In this document: in pieces, positions 39,001 through 50,326 of the stretch | How positions within the stretch are numbered: position 1 is the stretch's first letter | Layout: each line of letters starts with the position of its first letter | NCBI GenBank assembly: GCA_028564675.1 | Contig: JAOVVO010000253.1 | Span: 1-64,000 of the forward strand | Origin: Onchocerca lupi | Taxonomy: Eukaryota > Nematoda > Chromadorea > Rhabditida > Onchocercidae | Reading direction: 5' to 3' | Length of the DNA stretch: 64,000 nt | The notes under the pieces: model-generated | What the model was told of the DNA's origin: nothing | What the model saw: only the letters and a program-made list of their open reading frames with translations | Databases searched by the model: none | Program-made: the position numbers and the translations under genes

Positions 39001-39701
39001 ATGAATTAGAGGGTATAACAAATGCACTTTGCTATGCCCACGGCATTGTCACATCACCGATATCTTTACCGGCTCATCTTTATGCTGCTGCTGATCTTGC
39101 TAAAAGAGGACGCAATAATTTCAAGACTGAGCAGTAAGTAATGTGAATAAATGTTGTTTAGATTTTATATCTGCACCTGCTTTTAAATTTTAACTTGGTG
39201 TAGTTCGTGTAAGTGCTGAAATTTCATCAAGATATGAAGTAACGCTAGTTAACGATTGATAATTTAAGGATATTTCAGTTCTTTAGATGTAAAAATTTCT
39301 GTTCGCAAAGGTGCTGAATATACATTAGAATACAAGAAATAGTTTCGTAAAGCTGTTTAGTGTTTGAATTACATGAGAATACAGTGCATTTTCGAAGGTG
39401 TCAGTTGTAGCAACGATTTTATTTATAACGTCATAATTTATTCCATTTTTTTTTACTTTTAAATATACTTACAAGCGATGTTATTTCTGTGCCTTTCATA
39501 AAAAAAAACTATTATGTTTTTTTTTTTTTTTGTTTTATTACTTTGTATTACATTTTTATTAGAAATATTGCGGACGATAACGGTTCAGTATCGAGCTCCA
39601 GTGATGGAAGATGTCGTTTTACGAATGATGGTTCGGAGAATTATTTCCCAATGATATCTGCAGAACTCGCCAATAAGCTAAAATATAAATTTTGGGCTTG
39701 A
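33095..39701 (+). CDS. WAGO-clade Argonaute, slicer-inactive
   Basis: WAGO Argonautes bind secondary siRNAs (22G-RNAs) in nematodes and silence targets without cutting them. Seventeen exons total 2,844 nt, encoding exactly 947 residues: 33095-33167, 33400-33574, 33690-33870, 34227-34411, 34535-34692, 34822-34965, 35079-35163, 35467-35680, 36169-36285, 36596-36819, 36989-37173, 37424-37631, 37751-37871, 38037-38234, 38489-38731, 38940-39133, 39563-39701. The PAZ region is around exons 6-8, MID from exon 9, PIWI from exon 11. WAGO hallmarks include PTQTEFIFVAHKSI, GTARPIRATVLVDDE and LAKRGRNN. Catalytic positions are replaced: GLNMSHASP (Asp to Asn), FRGGVSEG (Asp to Gly), and Ala where AGO has His in PAHLYAAADLAKRGR. 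The C-terminus is KFWA. The ATG lies three bases after a TTTTTACAG acceptor. The exact C. elegans counterpart is not assigned. Confidence 0.94.
33168..33173 (+). other. Putative GC-type 5' splice site in WAGO intron 1
   Basis: Exon 1 must end in phase 1 to join the exon at 33400 (LPAKPPQTYRYNHANKF). The only fitting junction is CCAG|GCACGT, a GC donor. The nearby GT (33172) gives the wrong frame. A small missed exon is the alternative. Confidence 0.55.
35962..35986. repeat. TA dinucleotide microsatellite in a WAGO intron
   Basis: About 12 TA units lie in the intron between exons 8 and 9. Confidence 0.9.
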
Positions 39702-41684
39702 AATAGACACCAGATTTTTAGTAGAACTGTTAATATTGTCGATTTTTATTGAAGTTTTCTTGTTAATTTTCGTTTGTTGAGATTTTCTTGTTCTTTTTGT
39801 TTTTGTAATAGAAAATATACTTCGGTTACCAAAAGCAATGCAAATAGGCTATAATCTTTTCTTTAAATTCTAAAATTTCATAGTTTGCATTTTATCTCTT
39901 TTTTCTATTCTATCTTATTATCACCCCTCTGATCTCAGTTTTAGCAGCCTAACCATGTTATGATTTAAAGGAGTGCATCTAGCAAGGTCTGTTTACTTTT
40001 TAAAATGTGGGTGATGCACAAAGCTGTTCATTCTTTGAAGGTATTCTATGCAGAAAGTTAAACAATCTTGTTTTATCATCCCACATAACATTTAATCACT
40101 TTTTACAGTGATTGCGAACTTCCACAATTTTCGCAAATCTGATCATGTTATTCGTTGATAAGAAACTAGCTTAATGTTTTCATCCCCTGTTTAAAGCAAA
40201 GTTGTTTCTTTTATTATTACTATCATTTAAATCTAACAAAGCTTAAACGCTCATGTTTTCTAATCATATGCAGTCTCAACGATTTTGACTAGCCACGCTT
40301 CACTTTTTATGTTTTCTTTGACGATATTCTTCCAATAATTTTTTTGTCATCGGTATATCGTACAATTATGTATGTTGAACTTTTTAATTCTGTTAAAATT
40401 ACTAGCTTTATGTTTTGGAACTGGTTTTTAATTTCAATGAACAAAATAAATTTTTAATTTATTAGATGCGTACTCAATTTATATTATTGTCATATCCTGT
40501 GATAGTAGGAAACAATATAAGTTCGGGCGTAAATAGATGTAATATTATTAAGGAATGAATAATACACTCATAGTTGGTGTAGTAGTTTAGCTTTCAAGTA
40601 TTAGTGACTTTCATAAAAAATATCTTCGGTTGAAAATTCTCGTTAGCTAGTAACAATCGACATTATTCAAAACTAATAGTCTTGGGCGAAACTTAGGAAA
40701 CAAAAAAGAGGTAAATGATTTCTACGCTAGCCGGCATATAACGCTACATGTTCTCATACTTATCGATGAATGCATCTTAGATATCTTTCAAAAGTAATAT
40801 CTTTTGTGTTGTTAGTATATTTCGTTTGACCAAAAACTTCAGTTACATCAATTTGTTCGTATTGCTGCTTTACGACAGACTTTTTTAGCAAACAAAAAAG
40901 ATAGCTTCAAATTTGTTGCACTGCTTGCGATAAGCTATCAGTTTGCTGCGTTGCTCAATGGTAGGAATTTAAAATTGCGGAAAAACCAGAGCAGAAATAT
41001 TCCAGCATATTTGTACTTTGGTTTTTCTATAATTTTAAGTTTTCCGTAAATGTGTCTAAATTCAACAGAGAAATTTTCCATAAGATTTCTGGAACAGTTT
41101 CTCAACAGTCCTCATTTCTATTTCTAAGCGAAATTACTGCAATGAGATAAAATGTCAAAATTATACATCTAATGCGACTATAAATAGCAATATATGGAAT
41201 TATTGTATGCATTTTAGAAGATATAAAACAGATGAACAATGAGAAACATAACAAAGTATATAGTTACTGATATCTCTTAACACCTTTACGCGTACAGTTT
41301 TGTTGCTGGCGAAATAGCTTATTTTTATACTTCTTTGGATTAATGCCATAAGCACGAAGTCTGCTGTCATCAATATCAACTGTTGAACTGAACTGTTCAA
41401 ACGTGCTGTGATTCTTCTTGTAATTATGCGCATTTTTTAAATGATTCTAAAAAATCATCCTTCATTCCTTACAGTTTCAATTTCCTAATTTCAATTTCAT
41501 TTCAAAGCTCAACATTTCCTCAACAACCAGAAAAAACTTAGATTTTCTAAGATTATTATCTATTGAAAATTCACTTTCATGCTGAATAATATTGACATAA
41601 AATAATTTTAAAACGATGTTGTGATACTATGTATCATTGGAAATAAAATTGACTCGACGAATAAAATTTAAGCTTTTCTAAGAA
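39702..41684. other. Convergent intergenic region between WAGO and KRI1
   Basis: This contains the 3' flanks of both genes, with an AATAAA near 40,446 that could serve the WAGO transcript. The only coding-like segment is the orphan exon at 40843-40960. Confidence 0.55.
40843..40960 (+). other. Orphan exon-like segment
   Basis: Between an ACTTCAG acceptor and a G|GTAGGA donor, one frame stays open: LHQFVRIAALRQTFLANKKD followed by SFKFVALLAISYQFAALLN. It has exon-like length (118 nt), codon content and splice sites, but I find no partner exons. It may be a stray exon of an unseen gene or a pseudo-exon. Confidence 0.3.
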
Positions 41685-44600
41685 TTAATCGTCATCAAAA
41701 AATGGGAATTCATAACTTACTTCTTGCGCCACAGTGCTACTTTCTTCTTGTTTTCTCGGATTCACATCCTTAGGAAACTTTTGACTGCTTCTCTTCTTTT
41801 TTTTAGCTGGTACCTTACCTATCTGATATGTGTGCTTCATATCATCAGCGACATTATCTTCAGCCAATTTTTTTGATATCTTTCTGAAATTAGATTCCGT
41901 AAAACAGTCAAAATAATTCGTTTTGATAACTGAAATGTATTTCCCCTAAAATTTCACAAGGAATAAAAATAAATAACTAAACACTAAAGCATATTTAAAT
42001 TTAAATGCCAAATTATTACTCATAATAATTGAAATAACAATGTTTTTAAGTCCTTAATTCGTTGGATTTTTTTTTTTAAACATCTTTTTTCATGAGATAA
42101 ATTATCAAATAATGCAAGTGTGCATGCCTACCCTCCAAAATCGGTACTGAAAATTCTTTTTTTCTTCAAAAGATTCAACGCTTTCTTTTTATACGCTTTG
42201 ATGTCATACAATTCTTCAGCTTCTGAACGATAAGCTGTAGCTTTTTTTAATGATGCCCAAGCGTTTAACTGTCGATCGTCCGCATTTAATAACTTAAAAA
42301 ATGAAGCCCTTTTAACAATATTAAATTGCAGCTCCTTTTAATATATTATAGATAATTTTAATATATAATAACTAAGACATATATATAATAACTAAGACAT
42401 ACCATAGTGACTTATTTTCATACTTTCTAACAAATAAATCTATGCATTCAGAAATAAGATATAATTAATCAATACATACTGAAAGTGTAAAATATATCAC
42501 CTCTTCAGTTGTTAATCCAAAATCGTTGGCTGGCACATTGCGATATTTATACTTAGTTATTAAGCCATCACCAATTATATCTTCATATTCAAGTGCATAG
42601 TATTCATTAAAATATTCTTCAAATGATTTCTCTTCTGCAGATTATACAAAATCTTGACTTAATTATAGAGCAAACTATAATCATATAAAAAAATATATAA
42701 AAATAAATATTACAAAATATATATATACATATGACTAAGTGCATTATTTTCAAAAAACAACCTGGATTAAACAAAGGTTTTTTTTTAAGAACAGCTTCTA
42801 AAAAACGCGAATTTCTCTTTTTCTTTTTCCGACTTAGTTTCTTTTCAGGATTCAGGATTCCATCATCATTATAAACTTCACTGACGTTTTCAATTTTGTT
42901 TTCTCGTTTTTCTTTATTCACATCGAAAGTATCGTAATCTGACTATAAAAGAAAAGAATAAAGTAATGCAGATGAACAATTGCACAGGCAAAAAATGTCA
43001 AAAATAGATCAAAAATAGAAATATTTTCAGCATAGAAATGAAAAAAAAAGTATTATGAGAAAAAAAAAAGCCAATTTTATCTCAAACTAACATCGTCGGT
43101 AGAGATATCGGAAGTAACAGGAAAAACAGGCTTTTCTTCATTTTCTTCCATTGCTTTTTCAAAATATTGGGAATTGAAGATTTCCTAAAATATAAACATG
43201 ACTTCCAAAATAAACTAAAATTTCAGTGTAATAAGAACATAGAAGAAAAGATCCTATTCTAAGTCGTTCCATAGAAAATGTTGTAGAATGAACCAAATAT
43301 GAAGAAATAATGAAGATACGAAATGAAAATCAAAGCTGTAAAAAACTAATGAAATAGAAATACTATGAACATACTTTCATACGCTTATCGTAAGTCGTAG
43401 GATCGAAATCTGCTTCCAAATCATCTATATTAAGTGGGAGGTCATTGTCTCCAGCTAATTCCTTCAGTTTCTTTAACTTTTCTTCAATTTCTTTTTTTTT
43501 TAAAGCTTTTAATTCCTTAATTTCATCTTTTCGTGCTTGCTTCTCCAATTTTTTGCGTTCCTTATATGCATCTCTTCTTTGTTTCCGACGTTCATCCTTT
43601 TTCCGCAAAGACTGTTTTACTACCCGAGGATAATGTTTAATCTGGAGATATTCGTAGGCTTAACATAAATTTTTAAAAAATTATTATGCCTCAAATTTGT
43701 ATAAAGAATCTATGTTGGAATAATCAATTTTTATATCTAACTGGAAATCGGATTAAGCTTCAGTTGAGGAAAGAGACATAGCCGACCTATTTATAAGTAT
43801 AGAATAGTTTTCTGCATTTAAATAATGATGCTCGTGAATATAAAAAATAACTAACAAAATCTTGATTAGGTTCCTCATATCGGAAATTATACTTTCGCTC
43901 AAACTCATTTTCTCTTTCGAGTTCTTCCTCATCTTTTTCGACATTCACGATTTCTTCATACGACGGAACACTGAAAATGCATAGCAAATTAACAGACAAT
44001 GATGAGCCGGCAAGTACATTATTGAGGATTTAATCTGCGTAGAAAGAAACTTTAATAGAACTAAAATAGCGATATATTTTTTGTTGTTCTAAATAAAATA
44101 TATATCGCTATTTCAGTTCTATCACTAAAAATAAATTAGCATGAATTCCTCAGCATAAAGTAGAAACTTACCTATCATCACCTTCAACATCATATTTTTT
44201 ATTCAACAAATAGTCACGTAGAAATTTCTCGTTCTCATCCAAATTAATATCATTCCATGCTTGTTTGAGCCCCTTCTGAAAGTGATGAAAATTTAAGTAC
44301 GCTACTTGCAAGATAGATTCAGCAGCAGATTCTAAAAAATGTAAAACAATATCTTTGAGATGAAAGACAGCAGAAATATTAATACCAATTCTTCAACACC
44401 AGGAAGATCCTCATCTCTTTGCCCTTTTAGCCATTCGTAATATTGATCTTCTTCATTTTTCTGAAACATTGAGTTCCACTCATTAACTTATTGATCAATA
44501 AACATAAAAGTTGATTCTTTTATAAAAAGGACATTTCTCCCATAATTGAAAAATTCCATGAATTTTCTATAACAATAACAAAATAATAACAATATCTTAT

Positions 44601-46102
44601 AATCTACCACTTCTTCTTCAGTCTTAATACGTTGTTGTAGCAATGGCTCTCTATCGTCATTTTGATCATCAAGTACAGCTTTCAGTCTATAATATTTTCA
44701 ATTTGATAATTTAGAAATAGAATAAACCATTTCACCATTAAAAAGTAAATTATTTCGAGAAAGATACAATCGATAAATATATAATAAAAACAAAAAACAT
44801 ACTCTCGCTTTATTAATTCCTGCTCTTCGTAATAACCAGGCTTAGAAATTTTGTTTTCTTCCTCATCTTCACTGATATCTCTGCAAAAGTATATAACTAA
44901 TCATTGATAATTAATGAGAATAGTAAGATTATCTGCAAAAAATAAATTCTTGTAGCATGGTTTAACTAAAGTATAAATAAAAGGCTTGGAAAAATATTAT
45001 GAACTCCTCGAAAATATTTTCATCGCAAGAAATAACAACAACTCATGTTTCTATCATAAAATATATGGACCATTCAAGTGAATAAAATAACTCACCCTTT
45101 CTTCTCAAGGATAAGTTTTCTTTCGTAATCTTTCAGAAACATCGTAGTATCTTTTTTTTTGAATTTGACACTACTATTAGTTGATGTTCTGAAAAAATAT
45201 ATATTCCATAGATTAGAAAATCAATTTAATTACGATGAAACGAGCACAGGAATTTAGAAATAATTCATTTCGATGATCTTAATTTTAGCAGTATACGAAT
45301 GATAAAAAATTTTATTTAGTAATAACGAGAAAAACTATAGCAATTGACAATGGAAGCGTAAATAATAAAATCACTAACCCTTCATCTTCAGTAGTGAAGA
45401 ATTTTTGATCCGAATACAATTTTGGATCATGGGTTTTCAAAGCAGACAATGTTCGAAGAAAATCTCTTTCATGCTCCGTTGACCATACCTGGAATTCTCA
45501 AATATTCTATAATTTCCAAATATAATACGTAATAACCTCCAATAATTATCTTAATTATCTATAAGTAAGGAGAAATTAAATAAAAAGCTTCATGATTAGT
45601 ATCATAAGTAAATAATCACTTAAAAAATGCAGCTTAATACACGACAATAACCAGCTTCAATTGTGACTATCTCTACAATGAAAAATCACAATAAACTTAC
45701 AGCAACTTCTTCACTAGATGAGCTGTTTGTGTCATCGTTGTCTTCTGCTATGTTACCATGTCTATTTTTCACTGCAAACTGTCGAAAAAAATAAGATGTC
45801 AAATTTATTTGATATCACAAAGATAATTCAGCATGATAAAATAATTCCTTTTTTTAATTTCTCTAAACAATTGTATTTAAACTATTACCAAACTATTTTA
45901 CAGAACTTGGATTATAAACAAGTTCCATTTCCTTTCATATCAGCCAGACTGGAACTACTTATTCATAAAATTACCGAAACGAACATTTTTGCAGTTCCTC
46001 CAAACGCCTCCAATTGTCATAACGCTTTGCATAATCTTTGTTAATACTCAATTTATCTTCGCCATTAACATCACCATCCAGACATAAATGAAACTCAGAC
46101 AT
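41685..46102 (-). CDS. KRI1: KRI1, ribosome biogenesis protein
   Basis: KRI1 is a nucleolar protein needed for 40S subunit maturation. Fifteen exons total 1,878 nt, or 625 residues (yeast 591, human about 700): 45985-46102, 45701-45771, 45379-45488, 45096-45188, 44803-44880, 44608-44686, 44386-44460, 44172-44275, 43856-43970, 43375-43641, 43092-43184, 42762-42942, 42501-42634, 42132-42292, 41685-41883. Family blocks in order are EELQKLKNRHGN, FLKDYERKLILEK, NLDENEKFLRDYLLNK, FERKYNFRYEEP, YPRVVKQSLRKKDERRKQRR and, in the KRI1 C-terminal domain, YEDIIGDGLITKYKYR, NDFGLTTEE and LNADDRQLNAWASLKK. The protein is highly charged, with acidic N-terminal and lysine-rich central coiled-coil stretches. 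An acceptor at 46134 leaves a short 5' UTR carrying an out-of-frame ATG. This is not C. elegans kri-1, which is an unrelated KRIT1 homologue. Confidence 0.95.
44055..44122. repeat. Inverted repeat in a KRI1 intron
   Basis: Arms 44055-44077 and 44100-44122 match as reverse complements at 22 of 23 positions, with a 22-base loop. It sits in the intron between exons 8 and 9. Confidence 0.85.
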
Positions 46103-47540
46103 TTCATATGTTGAAACGAGATACTATTTATATCTAAAAAATAATAGCCTTATCAACATTACATATCTTAATGGAAATGCAGTATAGATGAATAAATAAA
46201 TAATAAATAAGTAAATAAATAAACAAACAAACAAACAAACAAATATAAATATATATATGTTGTTACTCGACAAATCCCTCAAAAATTGACAAATACAAAG
46301 ATACAATAAAGAATCCGAATAGAGCTCGAATTTTATTAAAGAACTTATTATTTAGAATATTCTAAGCCTAAGACTGTTTTGCGGGTCCTCTTATTGCATA
46401 ATAATTTCATTTCACTAAAGCTACACGAATTATCCCAATTTAACTAGATCCTATACTTTTGACATTCACTCTTTCTAAGACATAGTTATTAAAAAGTTTC
46501 TTGTGTCCTTGAATATACTTCAAAATGTACTGAAATGTAAAAAAAAGATTAACATATGAAACTCTTCAGTTCTTTGTTAACCTCATCAAACATAAATAAA
46601 TAAGACGAGGATTTAAAACTATCACTGACAACACGTATCATTTCAAAACTTTTCTCCAGTAAAATCCAAATCAGATCATCTAGCTTTGACTCATGGCAAC
46701 TCACTCAATAATCACTTCAATCTCTGCTGAAACTATTAATGAATCCTCATCTACATGTTTCGCACTCCACCACAGAATGCCAAAAACAAAAAGGGATCTA
46801 GATGTACCCGTATAAATCTTAGGTCTTAGTACATCGCATAAATGAGCCCAAAACAAGTAAGCGCATATTCTGTTATTCTTCCTATCAAAACTAAATAATT
46901 TCTCCTATTACTGTAAAAGTAGCAAATCAGAGCAATAAGTTTTTTACAGCTGGAGAAATGTATGGAGGAAATATTAAATACTATTACTATATAAAGTCTT
47001 GGAATAAATATTTCTATAACTGAGTCACTGCAAACCCAATTCAATAGTGCATGCCATATATTGTATGCCATCTTCCAATGTTTTATTGAGAAAATGAAAA
47101 ATATACACGAATGACAAGTGATCTAACAAAATTTAGAAAATTTCTATACAACTACGTCGGAATGCCGAAACGCGACATGAAATAATCATCTTTCAAAAAA
47201 TGCGTATTTTAAAAGATACCGGACTAAAAACCAATTATAATCATATAAATATAACATTTTCCGAGTGTATTCGTATAAAACTGTATTAATTCATTAAGCA
47301 AGCAATCATCTTAAGTCATTCTTCTTCAAATACAATTTAAATGAATAACCCTCAAAAGCAAAAATAGAAATGAGAAGTAGCAGTAACGAAATGAACCCAA
47401 AATTTCGATTACAACTTCAAACCATAATTTCAGCATTATAAAATCAAAATCAGGAGGCGAAATGCCAATTTAACTGAGAGCGCTTTATGGAATATATTAT
47501 GTGAAATGAAAAGACCAATCACAATTTATGCGGGTAGCAA
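46103..47540. other. Gap between TMEM59 and KRI1 (same strand)
   Basis: No gene is seen in this 1.4 kb. It holds the 3' flank of TMEM59, the upstream region of KRI1 and an AAAT/AAAC microsatellite. With both genes on the minus strand an operon is possible, but there is no direct sign of one. Confidence 0.5.
46191..46258. repeat. AAAT/AAAC compound microsatellite
   Basis: AAAT units pass into five AAAC units and then TATA dinucleotides, about 90 bp upstream of the KRI1 start. Confidence 0.9.
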
Positions 47541-50326
47541 CTAAATTTTAGGGTCAGAATTATCAATTCCGTTTTCAGATTTCTCCTTATGAATTGAAAG
47601 TTGATCATAAGCCGGTGGTGGACAATCGTGAATCAATGGATAATCAGTTACTACAGCTGTCGATTCCAATGGTACTTTTTTAGCCGCAAGAGACTCTGCG
47701 AATGTTGGCGGGACAATCGTATGCATGTTCTATAACGAAGTATTTTAGTGATACTTCATTCATATTAAGATGTAGCAGCATTTAAAGGTGACACAAAAAG
47801 AAAAAAAATAAAGTAAAACGGTTCAATTCTGAGGAATAAATAAAACATGGAAAATTTGATTCACTGCTTAAATTGCCATAAAACTGTTCCTGTGATAAAG
47901 AACTCTTACCCTCAAATCAAGATATTTTTGAGACTTAATCTGTTTCAAGATTGCTACTGAAATAGAAAGCATTGAAATAAGACAGAGGAAAAGCGCAACG
48001 CAAACAAGCCATTGACTGAGCACAGAAAGACGGCGAGCTCGTGACGCTAGTCGAGAAAAGAGCGATGACTCCTGCAGTAAATATGTACATAAATAACAGA
48101 ACAATAATAAAGAATGAATGAAATGTTTCTAGATTTTTATAAATGAAATTAAAAGAAAAAAATCCTAAAACTAACCGGAACTTCCATAACAGTTGGGTTT
48201 TCGCCCTCATATCCTAGGATTCTCTGTTCTTTATTCGATTCTATTGGCTTCACTTCTATAATCTTCTCGCCATTCTTGTCATTATTTCCAACACGTAACC
48301 CTAAATATTTATTTGAAAAAGAATTTTTTGAAATTAAAATGTCAATATAAATAAAAGGAGAAACCTTCCATTGCATTCTTCTCATGTCCCTGTGGTCTAG
48401 TTGCAGCAATAACTGGCATGACAGTTCGTGTGCGTTGCAAATTGAGAACATTCTGAGCAATTTGGTGGAGTCGTGCCATTTCGTTCTGCAGGTGAAGATG
48501 GAGACGCGCAAATGGGTCTTCCCACGGTCGTTCATCACGTTCGTCTAAGGATGCCAAACCAAATTCCCTACAATTTAATCATATTTTTAAGGACAAAACT
48601 AAACCGCTTAAAAGCGTTATTTAGACTTCTTTCATCATTTTACTACTGTGAAATTCTCCTGTTAGTTCTTGCTAATATAAAAAATGAAAAGCATAAGAAA
48701 AGTCAACAGCTCTCTAAAGCATTCGATATCTTCGCAAATAATTTCACCTTCGTGACTGTAAACATGAAATTACTACAAGAATTTAGAATCTTGAAACTAT
48801 TAAAATGATAACTGCAAGAATAATTATTATTAAGCGCAGTGATCATGCATACATTTCGAAGAAAATAAAAAAGTATTTTTCGCGGTCAACAACTATAAGA
48901 ACATTTAACCAATGTCACAATACAAATTCAATAAGATTTGAAAAAGAAATATGAAAAGTTTCTTGTCAAACATATTCGAGCTGAAAAAAGTTGAGTTTTA
49001 TACAATCTAAATCATCGGAATTAGATCATGTAAAACGTATATAACACTTTTTAACATGTATTATGACCAATTTTTTTTTTTATCCGAAGATTCATTTTTC
49101 ATTCTCTCTTATTTTCGGCATCACTGAAAACATTTTCCTGTTTGATGAGACAAGAAGGACATGAAAAAATCTTGAATTAAATTTTTCGAGACGTATATTT
49201 CCATAATCCAGTGCTTCTTAGATTACTAAAAGTGGTTCGGAATGAACTCTGCAGAAAAAAAAAGAAAAAAATGCACCTAATCATTTGATGAAGTTTATTA
49301 TTAAGTTCACAACTTGGAACAAAATTATAATAGAAATGGAGCATTAAGTAGCTACAGATTTGAACAGCCGCTATCTGAATACAGAATGAAATCTTAATGA
49401 ACGTACCCCGGTGAAGGAAATGAATTACTTATGCGATGCATCATCTTCTCCATTGCTCCGCGAGCCACTTGAAATGTAGGACTCTTATTTGTTATTGATA
49501 TACGAATCTGCAAAGAAGGATGTAGTTAGTGATAAAAGGTATTTAAAGCATTGAATCATTTCAAAATGAGAATTTATTTTAGAACAAAAAAATTCAGTTG
49601 TACATGAAATTGCAAACATTCCTTAAAATTTTTTTATAACAAAAAATCTACGAATCATCTGCTAATATTAGGGGTATTACTTATAAGACGATGTAGAAAA
49701 TTAAAATTAGGAACTTTCTTATTCATTCCAGAAACTTATTATTTGTTTCTGAATGATTATCTCTGTCAGATTAGATCTGGCACTACATAATGCAATCTAT
49801 TTCAACTATGAATGTAGTGAAATGCAATTAACCCCAGATTTCTTCATATCTGGTTGTTTATCACAGCCAAATGAGCAAGCTTGCTTCTCCGTATCGTCAT
49901 TATATGATTTGGCACAACCATTGTAACAGTCTTTCCTTGTTGATATAACATCGCTGTTGGATGCAAATGCAAAAATAATTTGCAGACGGCAACCTTCTTT
50001 ACACGCGGCCTTGAACTGAAGTTATGTTCATTTAATGAAAGACATGAACTGTCCGTCCTAAATCCTGGCTTTTGAAGAAATTTGTCTCCTTTCTTCAATA
50101 TCTAATAGTAACAACGCTTTAAATTGTATCGCATATATCATCATATTCAGTTATAAATCGGATAGTAAGAAATAATAACTCCTATGAAGTTATTCAAAAA
50201 TAAACATAAAAAATCAGAAACCTTTTCAGTAGTTTGAGTTTTATCGCACTCGGTAACGCATTCCTCTTGCGACTGTGTCTTAGCAAGAAGTAGCAGAAGA
50301 GTTCCCAGTAAAATAAAACCATACAT
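47541..50326 (-). CDS. TMEM59: TMEM59-family type I membrane protein
   Basis: TMEM59 proteins are Golgi/endosomal type I membrane proteins linked in vertebrates to glycosylation control, autophagy and Wnt signalling. Seven exons (50222-50326, 49833-50015, 49407-49507, 48365-48567, 48176-48300, 47910-48071, 47541-47729) total 1,068 nt, or 355 residues; human has 323. The protein starts with a signal peptide (MYGFILLGTLLLLLAKTQSQ). The cysteine-rich family core follows in the second exon: AACKEGCRLQIIFAF, then CYNGCAKSYNDDTEKQACSF and GCDK. One membrane span, WLVCVALFLCLISMLSISVA, lies near residue 260. The cytoplasmic tail contains PPPAY, a possible WW-domain ligand. An acceptor 14 bases upstream of the ATG suggests trans-splicing. 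The cysteine pattern makes the family call strong; the specific function is inferred. Confidence 0.9.

Noticed and set aside
43445..43633. Plus-strand Phe/Ser-rich ORF
   Set aside because: It is the antisense shadow of the lysine-rich KRI1 exon 43375-43641.
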